64,000 bases of DNA, from assembly GCF_030378205.1 (NCBI RefSeq), contig NZ_CP127385.1, forward strand, positions 6,302,001 through 6,366,000, given 5' to 3'. The notes under the pieces were generated by a model that worked only from the letters and a program-made list of their open reading frames with translations, was not told where the DNA came from and made no database searches. Below, piece by piece: positions 36,733 through 45,328 of the stretch; positions within the stretch are counted from its first letter, which is position 1, and every line of letters starts with the position of its first letter. The stretch is from Bradyrhizobium sp. NP1 (GTDB lineage: Bacteria > Pseudomonadota > Alphaproteobacteria > Rhizobiales > Xanthobacteraceae). The translations under genes and the position numbers were made by a program.

Positions 36733-37182
36733 GGCGTTTTCCCTGTTTTAACTCACCGTTGAACCATGGACAGGTGAGGCGTTGCTCGGACAATGAGCTG
36801 GCGGGTGTCGCTAACGCTCAACTCACCCTACAACGAGATTGGAAGTCATGCGAACGGTCATGTTCGTCCTCGCTTCGCTCTTTTTCGGCATCACGGTCAG
36901 CCTTGGCATTGGGCCCGCCTGCCCCAGCCTCCGGGGTGCGGACTAATTATCGCCAGTTCCTCGCCGAACATATCGCCGCGCGCCAGACCAAGTGGTGCGT
37001 GACGCGCAAATCACGAAACCCGATGAACGATGGGGTGGCCTGCTTAAGGGCGGCTCGTTCACCGCGTTCTGCGTTTGGGCATAAGCGCGAAGCGCATCTT
37101 CGCACAAGACCACCCGGGGCATCCACGCAAAATAAAAGACCGGGCGAGGGCCCGGCCTTTCGCATATTTGCATTCCGTTCGG
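36733..37182. other. Repeat-rich gap of about 450 bp
   Basis: Contains a fragment of the TAGGGTGGGTTA repeat and, at 37064-37157, a second copy of the repeat that ends the thi operon. A 32-codon frame at 36848-36946 with a hydrophobic start (MRTVMFVLASLFFGITVSLG) looks like a leftover signal peptide; I do not count it as a gene. Confidence 0.5.
37133..37155 (-). terminator. Intrinsic terminator for the 164-aa membrane protein gene
   Basis: CCGGGC (37140-37145), loop, GCCCGG (37150-37155). Read on the minus strand it is followed by TCTTTTATTTTG, a good T-tract, 28 bp past the stop of the membrane protein gene. It belongs to the dispersed repeat 37064-37157. Confidence 0.7.
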
Positions 37183-37677
37183 TCAAACGGAGGCCGCTTC
37201 ATCGAGCGCACGCTTCTCAATAGCTTCAGCTTTGGACTTCAGCTTTTTCACTCGTCGTCGCGCATCGACCCACAGAGAACCAAGGATAACCGGAGCCGGC
37301 AGGAAGGATGCCGCTATGGCGAAAACGGCAAAGAATTCGTATCCACCCAATATTTGATCATCAGCTTTCAAAGCGATCACGATCAAGAGCACTGCCAACA
37401 AGAACGCTACAGCAGAGTTAAGTGCGACGCACCAACGATACTCACGAAAGAATTCGATCTTGAAGAGTTCGTATCTGCTTTCAACCCAGTTCAGTTCCTC
37501 TTCAAGTTCGCGCGACGGGCGTTCTGCTTCGTCCGGTAGTCGGAATAGCCTTCTGATACGAGAGATACGCCGCTCAAGGGGAGCGATGCCGAGTTCTCCA
37601 TATAGTTGGAGAACGGCGGTTCCCACGTGCAAACCAACCCCTAGTTGCACAATGCTCGAAAGGTCGCCATATTTCAC
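37183..37677 (-). CDS. Two-helix membrane protein of the accessory island, 164 aa
   Basis: Unknown function. Two transmembrane helices (about 85-103 and 112-134) with an N-terminal cytoplasmic region rich in charged residues (RRISRIRRLFRLPDEAE) and a C-terminal basic/acidic coil. No domain recognised. GTG start at 37677 after GGAGGGGCTAGCAC. Base composition is clearly more AT-rich than the surroundings. It is divergent from the protease-regulator gene with only 29 bp between starts, so a shared promoter region and possibly a shared function are likely. Confidence 0.65.
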   Translation of the reverse strand: MKYGDLSSIVQLGVGLHVGTAVLQLYGELGIAPLERRISRIRRLFRLPDEAERPSRELEEELNWVESRYELFKIEFFREYRWCVALNSAVAFLLAVLLIVIALKADDQILGGYEFFAVFAIAASFLPAPVILGSLWVDARRRVKKLKSKAEAIEKRALDEAASV

Positions 37678-37706
37678 GTGCTAGCCCCTCCGGTAACATT
37701 CGATTC

Positions 37707-38870
37707 GTGGCATATAACCCCAACATTCTCCAAGAGGCTCTTCGAGCCCGGCAGTTGACTCCTGCTAAGCTCTCAGAGCGGCTCGGTATGGACCCTTCCG
37801 CCCTGGCTCGAGAACTGCGGCGCGATCCGGAGCCGAAGCCCGACCTACTTCGGTCTGTTGCCCGTGAGTTGGTGTTACCACCATTTGCGTTTTACATGCA
37901 GCGCCTGCCCGCTCTTGACGAGGCTATTCCGGATTTTCGGTCCCTCGTTCCAGAGCCCGGCCCAAAGTCCCGAGAGACGATTGAGGCCATCAAGCTTGCG
38001 GAAGGCATTCAGAGGGCGACAATTCAATTTGAAGCTCGCGCCGCAGCTGATCTTCCCAAATTTACGGCCATCAGCGATGAGGAAATCGATCGCTTTGCCC
38101 TCAAAGCTCGGGCGTACTTCTCAATCACACTCGAGGATCAGCGAGAGGCGACAGACGCGCGGACGTTCTACGTCTTGGTTCGGCGGAAAGTCGAAGAGAA
38201 GGGCATTCTTGTTCTCCAGGATTCATTTCCGCGCGAGGATGGAAGCGGGTTCTGCCTAGCGCACGATACGCATCCACTCGTCCTAATAAATACTAAGCAG
38301 CAAACGCGCGCCCGCCGACTTTTCACGCTTGCGCACGAGCTTGCGCACATCCTCATGGGGCAGACCGGCATTTCGGACCCGTTTGTCAGAAAAAACGCGA
38401 TCGAACGCCGCTGCAACCGATTTGCAGGCAGCTTTCTCGTTCCACAGATTTATGCATCGAGCTTACTCGGCACGTCGGTTACACGAGACCCCGACTTAGA
38501 TGATGTGAGATGGGCTGCCCGCAAGCTCAAGCTAAGTCAGGAAGCAACTGTCCTGCGTCTTGAGCAGCTTAAGATTTATCAGATCGGAAGCCACAATAAG
38601 TGGCTTTCGTTGGTTCATAACGACAATCCTGACTATTCCGAGAAGGGAGGCGGCGGCAAACAACCGCCAGCTCAGGAAAAGGTAAAGCTCGCAAAATATG
38701 GCTTCACATTCGCAAGAGAGTTCAAGCGATTTCTAGATCAGGGACTGATTAGCGAAATTGACCTCTATCGTGCCTCCGGGTTGAAGCCGAAATACCAAAG
38801 GTCATACTTCGAATACGTAAACTCCCTCTCAACGAACGAGCTCCGAAATCTGGAGCTTGATGATGGCTAA
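37707..38870 (+). CDS. XRE/ImmA-IrrE type regulator protease
   Basis: 387 residues. The N-terminal region (about 5-45: LQEALRARQLTPAKLSERLGMDPSALARELR) looks like a helix-turn-helix, and the middle carries a zinc metallopeptidase motif HELAH (in FTLAHELAHILMG, near 213-217), as in ImmA/IrrE proteins that cleave a repressor. A C-terminal third (about 285-387) has no recognised domain. GTG start at 37707. Its end overlaps the PIN gene by 8 bp, indicating coupling. Lower GC than neighbours suggests transfer. Confidence 0.85.
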   Translation: MAYNPNILQEALRARQLTPAKLSERLGMDPSALARELRRDPEPKPDLLRSVARELVLPPFAFYMQRLPALDEAIPDFRSLVPEPGPKSRETIEAIKLAEGIQRATIQFEARAAADLPKFTAISDEEIDRFALKARAYFSITLEDQREATDARTFYVLVRRKVEEKGILVLQDSFPREDGSGFCLAHDTHPLVLINTKQQTRARRLFTLAHELAHILMGQTGISDPFVRKNAIERRCNRFAGSFLVPQIYASSLLGTSVTRDPDLDDVRWAARKLKLSQEATVLRLEQLKIYQIGSHNKWLSLVHNDNPDYSEKGGGGKQPPAQEKVKLAKYGFTFAREFKRFLDQGLISEIDLYRASGLKPKYQRSYFEYVNSLSTNELRNLELDDG

Positions 38871-39294
38871 TAAGCCTGAGTCCGACTGCTCGTGTGTTAT
38901 CGATACAAGTGGCCTTCACGAGTTAGCGACTGCATCGGGCAATCTGAAGGCAACGCTGATCGCCAGCTTGGACAACGGCACAATTGGCGTGCCGAGTTGG
39001 GCTTGGCAAGAATTTAAGGACCTTTACGAGGACGAGGCTAAAGAACTCGCTCCGCATGTCAGCAAGCGACTTCAGTTGACACCCCATGTAGAGGTACGAG
39101 CCGCGCGGATCACCGAAGAGCTGAATTTGGGGTTTTCACGAGGCGCCTATGACAATCATGTCGAACTACACACTGCATCGATCGCGTTGAACAAGGGTTA
39201 TAAGGTGCTCACATCTGCCAACAATGTCAGCGCGTATGATGGTATGGATTGCCCTGTCCTTGACCTCGCCGGCTGGGTTAACGAGACCAACTAG
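38863..39294 (+). CDS. PIN-domain protein (DUF4411-like), putative toxin or effector
   Basis: 143 residues. CVIDTSGLHEL supplies the first catalytic Asp of a PIN-type nuclease; later acidic positions include YEDEAKEL (about 50-57), and GYKVLTSANNV near 115-125 resembles the GxxxVTxD region but with Asn-rich residues, so not all canonical acidic residues are obvious. Such DUF4411-type PIN genes are paired with ImmA/IrrE proteins in presumed toxin-antitoxin-like modules. Start at 38863 seven bases after GGAG; ATG 38860 is an alternative. Confidence 0.75.
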   Translation: MANKPESDCSCVIDTSGLHELATASGNLKATLIASLDNGTIGVPSWAWQEFKDLYEDEAKELAPHVSKRLQLTPHVEVRAARITEELNLGFSRGAYDNHVELHTASIALNKGYKVLTSANNVSAYDGMDCPVLDLAGWVNETN

Positions 39295-39449
39295 CTAACT
39301 CCCAAAACTCTGCCCGACGGGCAAAACACCTTCGCTCCCGAAATCCGGCTGTCCAGCCCTCAGGCAAAAAATTTTCCGCTTAACACGTCGGGCAAATCAC
39401 CCTTACGACTCCGCGCGTCTCACCGCACATAGAGGGGCGGGTCGCGATC

Positions 39450-39935
39450 GTCACGAACGTTGCGGTGGGATGCGGTGGACGTGAGCGGCGCGCCAGACGA
39501 GCGCGCAACTTGCGGACGGCGAAGTCGTGTGGTCCTGACGCCCCGACGCTGGCGTCACGTTCGCGGACGAATGTCCCGCGGGCAACGGTGGCAAGAAAGC
39601 CCGGTCACCGGGGAGAGCACGAAGGAAACCGTAAAACCATCGCGCAGGGAAAGCCGGATTGTTCGGTTGAGCCTGTGGTGACGAACTCGTGTGCTTTTTC
39701 CATTTGCGCACGAGGCTGCGGGTGCAACCGGCACCCGGCTTTCCCTGCGCCCTCTGCTTCCCAGGGGAGGGTGGAACGATGCAAAGCCCGGGCATCTCCT
39801 GCCGCGGGAATGCTGCGTCGTACCTCCCAACCGTCATCCTCCGCGAAAGCGGGGGATCCAGTACGCCGCGGATTCTCGGTTCAAGCGAGGGTCCCTGGAA
39901 TACTGGATCGCCCGGTCAAGCCGGGCGATGACATT
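39450..39935. repeat. Composite dispersed repeat
   Basis: Part of a 750-bp gene-free stretch (39295-40046). GCGCAGGGAAAGCCGG (39642-39657) is exactly inverted at 39735-39750, framing a hairpin GGGTGC/GCACCC. Farther right, CGTCATCCTCCGCGAAAGCG...GGATCCAGTA and CTGGATCGCCCGGTC form a second palindrome (39834-39930). Both resemble multi-copy Bradyrhizobium repeats. No gene was recognised. Confidence 0.65.
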
Positions 39936-40046
39936 GCAAATTGGCAGCTTGATAATCAAATCAGCAATCGCTCGGAGGCGCCTCCCATTTTGTCCTGACC
40001 TGCGGGAGACGATTGCGGGGCAACGCTCACACGGAGACACGCACTG

Positions 40047-40472
40047 ATGCACAACCTCACCCCCTGGTCGGGACTGCTGGGCGGCGCGCTGATCGGGCTT
40101 GCCGCGGCAAGCCTGATGCTGCTCACCGGCCGGATGGCCGGGATCAGCGGCATCTTCGGCTCCCTGGTGTCGCTCGCGCCCTCGAACCGCGACTGGCGGC
40201 TCGCCTTTGTCGCCGGCCTGATCGCCGCGCCGCTTCTGGCCGCGCTGGCCGGCGCGCCGCTGCCGAGACCGGCGATCAACGGCAACATCATCCTGGTGGC
40301 GGCCGCGGGCCTTTTGGTCGGCTTCGGCAGCCGGCTGGGCAATGGCTGCACGTCGGGCCACGGCGTCTGCGGCTTCGCGCGGCTCTCGACCCGCTCGATC
40401 GTGGCGACGATGATCTTCATGGGCACCGCCATCATCACCGTCGCGGTGATGCGCCACGCGATCGGAGGCTGA
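40047..40472 (+). CDS. YeeE/YedE-type membrane protein, first half
   Basis: 141 residues, four hydrophobic helices. GRMAGISGIFGSL and GLLVGFGSRLGNGCTSGHGVCGFARLSTRS contain the conserved Cys/Gly motif (GNGCTSGHG) of the YeeE/YedE family, whose characterised member TsuA imports thiosulfate. This half and the next protein together equal one full-length YeeE. The pair is separated by 4 bp and co-transcribed. Confidence 0.88.
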   Translation: MHNLTPWSGLLGGALIGLAAASLMLLTGRMAGISGIFGSLVSLAPSNRDWRLAFVAGLIAAPLLAALAGAPLPRPAINGNIILVAAAGLLVGFGSRLGNGCTSGHGVCGFARLSTRSIVATMIFMGTAIITVAVMRHAIGG

Positions 40473-40476
40473 TGCG

Positions 40477-40944
40477 ATGCCGGTCATGATCGCCTCCTTT
40501 CTCTGCGGCCTGGTGTTCGGCGCCGGACTGCTGATCTCCGGCATGACGCAGCCGGAAAAGGTGCTCGGCTTTCTCGACGTGTTCGGCGCCTGGGACGCGA
40601 CGCTCGCCTTCGTGATGGCCGGCGCCGTCGCGGTCTCGGCGGCCGGGTTCGCGCTCGCCCGCCGCCGCGGCGGGCCGGTGCTGGCATCGGCGTATCGCTG
40701 GCCGACGCGCACCGACATCGACGCGCCGCTGGCTGCGGGCGCGATCCTGTTCGGCATCGGCTGGGGCCTCGTCGGCCTCTGCCCGGGACCGGCGCTGGTC
40801 AATCTCGCAGGGTTGAGCCGGCCGATCCTGGTCTTCGTCGTCGCGATGGCGATCGGCATGCTGTTCCATGAGCGCTATCGCACGCTCGGCGCGACGCGGC
40901 AGCCCGCCGGCAGCGCGCAAGCCTCTTCGCGCGCTGATGGATAG
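40477..40944 (+). CDS. YeeE/YedE-type membrane protein, second half (DUF6691-like)
   Basis: 155 residues with four to five helices. GAGLLISGMTQPEKVLGFLDVFGAWD and GAILFGIGWGLVGLCPGPALVNLAG (GLCPGPA carries the second-half Cys) mark the partner half. Together with the gene before it, it should form a sulfur-compound channel. Its end overlaps the glycosylase gene by 8 bp. Confidence 0.85.
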   Translation: MPVMIASFLCGLVFGAGLLISGMTQPEKVLGFLDVFGAWDATLAFVMAGAVAVSAAGFALARRRGGPVLASAYRWPTRTDIDAPLAAGAILFGIGWGLVGLCPGPALVNLAGLSRPILVFVVAMAIGMLFHERYRTLGATRQPAGSAQASSRADG

Positions 40945-41470
40945 TTCGCCTGTTGCACCGTCGGCCGACCGGCTTCCCGACCAGCTTGCGCACGATCTTC
41001 GGCTGGTCTTCGTCGGCACCGCGGCAAGCACACGCTCAGCGGCGCTCGGGCACTACTATGCCCATCCGGGAAACCGGTTCTGGCGCACGCTCCACGCGGT
41101 CGGCATCACCGCTCGCCAGTACGAACCGGGCGAGTTCGCCGCGCTGCTGCCGCTCGGCATCGGCTTCACCGATCTCTCCAAGACCGGCGCCGGGATGGAT
41201 CACGAGATCGACGCCGCGTCGATCGACATTGCGGCCTTCACGGCCAAGATCAGACAATATCGACCGCGCACCATCGCCTTCACCAGCAAGAAGGCCGCAA
41301 GCCTTTTCTACCGCCGGCCCACCACGGCGATCGCGCTCGGCCGGCAGCCGCGGCAGGCGGATTTTCCTGACGTGTTCGTGCTGCCGTCGCCGTCAGGCGC
41401 TGCTTCGGGGAGCTGGACGGTGCAGCCGTGGCAGGAGCTCGCCGCGTGGATACGATCTACCTCATCGTGA
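40937..41470 (+). CDS. Mismatch-specific DNA glycosylase (Mug/TDG type)
   Basis: 177 residues, uracil-DNA glycosylase superfamily. VFVGTAAS starts the first strand where E. coli Mug has GINPG-type residues, HPGNRFWRTLHAVGIT and LPLGIGFTDL are conserved, and VLPSPSGAA matches the DNA-contacting LPNPSG loop. It removes U or ethenocytosine opposite G. ATG at 40937, translationally coupled to the YeeE-like gene. Its 3' end overlaps the convergent gene by 14 bp. Confidence 0.85.
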   Translation: MDSSPVAPSADRLPDQLAHDLRLVFVGTAASTRSAALGHYYAHPGNRFWRTLHAVGITARQYEPGEFAALLPLGIGFTDLSKTGAGMDHEIDAASIDIAAFTAKIRQYRPRTIAFTSKKAASLFYRRPTTAIALGRQPRQADFPDVFVLPSPSGAASGSWTVQPWQELAAWIRSTSS

Positions 41471-41912
41471 TCGCAAGGCCGGAGAGATCCGCATTCGCCA
41501 TCAGCCCGACCTGGCGGCCGGAGAGCTCCAGCACCGCGCCCTTCTGGTTGGTGAGCACGATCGCCCGCGCGCCCGAGCCGACCGCGAGCCCGGCGCCGGC
41601 CGCGCCATAGACGCCGGCGACATCGGAGGGACGATAGATGTTGCTGACGCGCCCGCGCAGCACCGTCTTCGAGCCGCCGAACACCAGGCCATAATCGAGC
41701 CCGCCGGTGGAGAGCGCGTAAGCGCGGCCACGGAAATACAGCACGCCGGTGCCGCCGGAGCCGCCGATGATCCACCCGGCCTTGTAGATCGTGAGCGAGA
41801 TGGTTCCCTCGTCCGCGCGGGCGGCGGTGAGGCCAGGGGAAGCGACAAGGGGAGCGACCAGGGAAACGATCAGCGCGACCAGCGCGGCGCGGGCGAAGGA
41901 AGAGAGCGTCAT
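41457..41912 (-). CDS. Secreted protein of unknown function, 151 aa
   Basis: Signal peptide about 1-33 (cleavage after ARA). The mature part is Gly-rich and beta-strand-like: WIIGGSGGTGVLYFRGRAYALSTGGLDYG and AGVYGAAGAGLAVGSGARAIVLTNQKGAVLELSG. The pattern of short strands and GxG turns recalls small alphaproteobacterial secreted beta-barrel families (DUF992-like), but I could not place it. Convergent with and slightly overlapping the Mug-type gene. Confidence 0.6.
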   Translation of the reverse strand: MTLSSFARAALVALIVSLVAPLVASPGLTAARADEGTISLTIYKAGWIIGGSGGTGVLYFRGRAYALSTGGLDYGLVFGGSKTVLRGRVSNIYRPSDVAGVYGAAGAGLAVGSGARAIVLTNQKGAVLELSGRQVGLMANADLSGLAITMR

Positions 41913-42126
41913 GGGCAGTCTCCGGGACTATTCGGTCAGCAGGACAGACGAATCAGGCGCGCGCCGAATCTAGCCGATGCCCCGGGCGTAAGGAATCGGC
42001 GAAGACGCGCGGACGCAGCGCAGCCCCCGGGAGCATCCCCGATATGCGAAGCCCACATCCACCCTTGCGCGCGCCCGTCAGGCCACTACGCTGAGCCGCG
42101 ATCCCGACCATCGAAATGGTGCAACC

Positions 42127-42510
42127 ATGGCAATCCAGCACTACCCCGCCCCGTCCCACATCAAGGCGCCGCCGCTGTCGTTTGCGACCCGCGTCGGGGA
42201 TCTCCTGTTCATCTCGGGCATCCCCGGCTTCGACGAAAAGGGCGAGCTGCCCGACGGCTTCGAGCCGCAGTTCAACAACGTCGTGAAGAACATCACGCGC
42301 GTGCTGACGGAGGCCGGCGCGACCTTCCGCGACCTCGCCAAGGTCAACGTGCTGCTGACGCGGCCTTCCGACGTCGCGCCGATGAATGCGCTCTATGCCA
42401 GCGCCTTTGGCCCGCCGCCCTATCCGGCGCGCACCACCTGCGTGGTGCAGTCGCTGCCCAATCCGAAAATGCTGATCGAGATCGAGGCGGTGGCATCGCT
42501 CAAGCGCTGA
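42127..42510 (+). CDS. RidA family protein
   Basis: 127 residues, chorismate mutase-like trimer. LLFISGIPGFDEKGELP and the C-terminal PYPARTTCVVQSLPNPKMLIEIEAVA carry the family signature, including the Arg (in ARTTC) that binds imine substrates in true RidA. It probably hydrolyses reactive enamine/imine intermediates or acts in a related clearing role. Single gene, ATG at 42127. Confidence 0.9.
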   Translation: MAIQHYPAPSHIKAPPLSFATRVGDLLFISGIPGFDEKGELPDGFEPQFNNVVKNITRVLTEAGATFRDLAKVNVLLTRPSDVAPMNALYASAFGPPPYPARTTCVVQSLPNPKMLIEIEAVASLKR

Positions 42511-42605
42511 TCGCACCGACTGACGGCGTTTTACGGCTAGCGCTGTCAGGGGCCGGACGCGAAGCTTCATCGGCCTTTTTCGCCGCCCGGCACGGGAGCG
42601 CCCGG

Positions 42606-43295
42606 ATGCTTACGCTTTACTCCTATCCCACCCTGTTCGGCGTCGCCGACAACAACGGCTACGGGTTGAAGGTGTTTGCCTTCCTCAAACTTGCCGGCGT
42701 GCCGTTCCGCCACGAGCATATCTTCGACGCCTCGAAGGCGCCGCGCGGGCAACTGCCCTATATCGTCGACGGCGACGACACCGTCGGCGACAGCGAGAGC
42801 ATTTTGGCCTATGTCACCGAAAAATACCGGGTGACCATCGACGGCGGGCTTTCGCAAGGCCAGCGCGCGCAAAACCTCCTGATCACGCGCATGCTCGACG
42901 ACCTCTACTGGGTGATGTCGTATTCGCGCTGGAAGGACGAACGCTACTGGCCGCTGTTCCGCGATGCGCTGATGCGCGAGCATCACGCCCTGACGGAAGA
43001 GGGTCTTGCGAAAGCAAAGGAGTTCAACGCGCAGCGCTATTACTACCAGGGGATCGGCCGCTACGATGCCGATGCGGCGATGGCGCGCGGGCTCGCCGAC
43101 CTCAATGCGCTGGCGACGCTGATCCCGGCGCGCGGCTATGTGCATGGCGCGACGCCCGGCAGCATCGATGCCGGCATCTATGGCTTCATCGCCAACATCT
43201 ATTTCTACGAGATCGACACGCCGCTGAAGCAGTTCGTGGTCGCGCACGACAACATCGTGCGGCACTGCCGAAGCATCCACGAAGCGGTGAGCTGA
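42606..43295 (+). CDS. Glutathione S-transferase family protein
   Basis: 229 residues. N-terminal thioredoxin-like domain: LYSYPTLFGVADNNGYGLKVFAFLKLAG then APRGQLPYIVDGD (cis-Pro) and DSESILAYV (Ser/Glu that bind glutathione). The C-terminal helical domain is unusual with many aromatic residues (YWVMSYSRWKDERYWPLF), as in GST-like proteins near metaxin. Real activity is uncertain. A much longer in-frame frame (from 40953) includes this gene by chance. Confidence 0.82.
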   Translation: MLTLYSYPTLFGVADNNGYGLKVFAFLKLAGVPFRHEHIFDASKAPRGQLPYIVDGDDTVGDSESILAYVTEKYRVTIDGGLSQGQRAQNLLITRMLDDLYWVMSYSRWKDERYWPLFRDALMREHHALTEEGLAKAKEFNAQRYYYQGIGRYDADAAMARGLADLNALATLIPARGYVHGATPGSIDAGIYGFIANIYFYEIDTPLKQFVVAHDNIVRHCRSIHEAVS

Positions 43296-43322
43296 GGCGC
43301 AGTGTGTCCAGGTCGAGGCGCG

Positions 43323-43808
43323 CTAGCGATAGCGGATGCCGTGCTTCATCAACGCATCGCGCGCCGCGGAGAGCTCGAGAAAGGCCTGGGTGTCGCCGCC
43401 CATATCCGGATGCACGGCCTTGGCCGCGCGCTTGAAGGCCTGATGGATTTCCGGCGCGCTGAGGCGGCAATCGAGCGGCAGCCCGAGCATCTGCCGGTAA
43501 CGCTCTTCCGTGGTCAGCTGCTTCGGCGTCGCGCAGCGCTGGCCGAAGCGCGGTGCGGTCAGCGCATGCAGCGCATCGCGGATGACGCCGAGCCGGCGCC
43601 GCGCCGCTTCCCGGGTGGCGCGGTCAGCGCCGCGGATCGCCGCGCTGTGCAGGATCGGCAGCGCCTGCGACGCGGCCTGGCCGAGCGTCTTGTCCTCGCT
43701 TACCTCCGCGATCGCGGTGGCCAGCCGCGCGGCCGCGATCCAGTCGATCTCGGCGCTCGACCAGAGCCGGTCCACACTGTGCTGCCATGCGCTCAGGCAC
43801 CTTTCCAT
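43323..43808 (-). CDS. J-domain protein with unusual N-terminal half
   Basis: 161 residues. The C-terminal 60 residues form a J domain: EERYRQMLGLPLDCRLSAPEIHQAFKRAAKAVHPDMGGD, with the essential HPD, so it should stimulate an Hsp70 (DnaK) ATPase. The N-terminal 100 residues are an Ala/Arg-rich helical region of unknown partner. The J domain at the C-terminus and not the N-terminus is atypical for DnaJ. ATG at 43808; a TTG farther upstream is in frame. Confidence 0.8.
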   Translation of the reverse strand: MERCLSAWQHSVDRLWSSAEIDWIAAARLATAIAEVSEDKTLGQAASQALPILHSAAIRGADRATREAARRRLGVIRDALHALTAPRFGQRCATPKQLTTEERYRQMLGLPLDCRLSAPEIHQAFKRAAKAVHPDMGGDTQAFLELSAARDALMKHGIRYR

Positions 43809-43960
43809 GAGGCCGATTCTGCTCCAGCAGGGTGAAAAAATCGTATCGAAACCGAAAGACCGCAACGCAGCGAAGCGAGCCCGGTGTTCCGGATCGCTCG
43901 GATTCGGCTAATATTTGTCTCGAGTTCTCGCAAAGACCAACGAAGGGTAAAGGAAACGCC

Positions 43961-44728
43961 ATGCCGCTTCTCGAAGGCCACATCGCAGTCGTCACCGGCG
44001 CCGGTTCCGGCATCGGACGCGCGATCGCAACCGGCTACGCAAAGGAAGACGCGCGCGTCGTCGTGCTCGACATCAACGAAGGGGCGGCGGCCGCCGTCGC
44101 CGACGAAATCCGAACGGCCGGCGGCAAAGCGGAAAGCTTTCCGCTCGACGTGACCAGGCGCAGCGATTGCGTCGCGCTGGCAAAACGGATCGCCGATACG
44201 GTCGGACAGGTCTCGGTGCTGGTCAACAATGCCGGCATCGTTCGGCGCAACGGCATGCTGGGCGCGGACGAAGCCGTGATCAAGGACTGGGAGGACGTGA
44301 TCGCGGTCAATCTGACCGGCGTGTTCAATGTGACGCATGCGTTCCTGCCGGCGCTGCGCGCAACGACAGGGCGGATCGTCAATATCGGCTCGATCCAGTC
44401 CTTCGTGCATCTGCGCACGCCAAGCTCGCCCGCCTATACGGCGTCCAAGCACGGCGTGCTCGGCCTTACCCGCGCGCTCGCCGCCGAGCTCGGCAAGGAG
44501 GGCGTGCGCGTCAACGCGATCGGGCCGGGCTTCATCGAGACGCCGCTGAACGCGAATGCGCGCGCCAACAACCCGGACCTGGTGAAAACCTTCATGACCC
44601 ACACCCCGCTCGGCCGGCCCGGCCAGGCGGAGGACATCGTGGGACCGGCGGTCTTCCTCGCCTCCGACCTCTCGGCCTATGTCACCGGATCGATCGTGAT
44701 GGTCGATGGCGGCTACCGGGCGGTGTAG
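43961..44728 (+). CDS. Short-chain dehydrogenase/reductase
   Basis: 255 residues, classical SDR. Cofactor motif TGAGSGIG (12-19), LVNNAGI, catalytic Ser in NIGSIQS and YTASK (Tyr/Lys), followed by GPGFIETPLN. The Asp in VVLDINE after the second strand suggests NAD(H) preference. Substrate unknown. AAAGGAAACGCC precedes the ATG at 43961. The next gene starts two bases after its stop. Confidence 0.9.
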   Translation: MPLLEGHIAVVTGAGSGIGRAIATGYAKEDARVVVLDINEGAAAAVADEIRTAGGKAESFPLDVTRRSDCVALAKRIADTVGQVSVLVNNAGIVRRNGMLGADEAVIKDWEDVIAVNLTGVFNVTHAFLPALRATTGRIVNIGSIQSFVHLRTPSSPAYTASKHGVLGLTRALAAELGKEGVRVNAIGPGFIETPLNANARANNPDLVKTFMTHTPLGRPGQAEDIVGPAVFLASDLSAYVTGSIVMVDGGYRAV

Positions 44729-44730
44729 CG

Positions 44731-45246
44731 ATGACCGTCGCCTCGTCATTGCGGGCGACGCGGTTACTCCTTGCGGCGATCGTCGCGTCGGCGGCGCTCG
44801 CCTCCCCTGCCTGCGCCGGCACCTGGAGACACGAATATGTCTCCAACGACGGCAACGTGCTGACCTACAGCGAAGGCGGCAAGACCGTCTTCTATGTCGG
44901 CTGCGGCCGCGGCTTTGCCATTCACGTCAAATATCCGGCGACAGCAAAGCAGGAAGGCGATGCCGACATCGCGATCTCGACGGCGCGCGGCCGCATGACC
45001 TTCAACGGCGACTTCGAGGATCCGGAAGTCTTCAAGGGCACCGATTTCGGGCAGGCCTATCTCGGCTACGTCCATTCCGATCCCCGTGTGTTCGGCCGGA
45101 AGTGGAATGCGACCAAGGCGCGCGTGCTCAATATGCTGGATTCGCGCGGACCGATCACGATCTCGGCCGAGGGGCACAGCTACCGGATACCTCCGGTCGA
45201 TGTGACCAGCGACTGGCACAAGGCGCTCGACGAATGCAAGTTCTAG
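44731..45246 (+). CDS. Secreted protein of unknown function, 171 aa
   Basis: Signal peptide about 1-29 (cleavage after CAG or ASPACAG). Mature strands TWRHEYVSNDGNVLTYSEGGKTVFYVGCGRGFAIHVKYP and a repeated ISTARGRMTFNGDFEDP suggest a beta-rich periplasmic fold with two Cys. The family is not recognised. Directly downstream of the SDR gene (2-bp gap), so co-transcribed. Confidence 0.6.
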   Translation: MTVASSLRATRLLLAAIVASAALASPACAGTWRHEYVSNDGNVLTYSEGGKTVFYVGCGRGFAIHVKYPATAKQEGDADIAISTARGRMTFNGDFEDPEVFKGTDFGQAYLGYVHSDPRVFGRKWNATKARVLNMLDSRGPITISAEGHSYRIPPVDVTSDWHKALDECKF

Positions 45247-45328
45247 AGCCGTCGCGGCCGCGCGGCATTTGACAGCAGAGCCCTGCTTCGCCACGCTGGC
45301 GGCAAAGCAAGATCAGGCAGGAAACGCC

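Noticed and set aside
36848..36946. A 32-codon frame beginning with a signal-peptide-like sequence.
   Set aside because: No good ribosome binding site, ends abruptly in repeat sequence and may be a decayed gene start.
40953..43295. A 780-codon plus-strand open frame.
   Set aside because: It runs in the wrong frame through the Mug-type and RidA genes and only its last 230 codons (GST) make sense. Long chance frames are common at this GC content.
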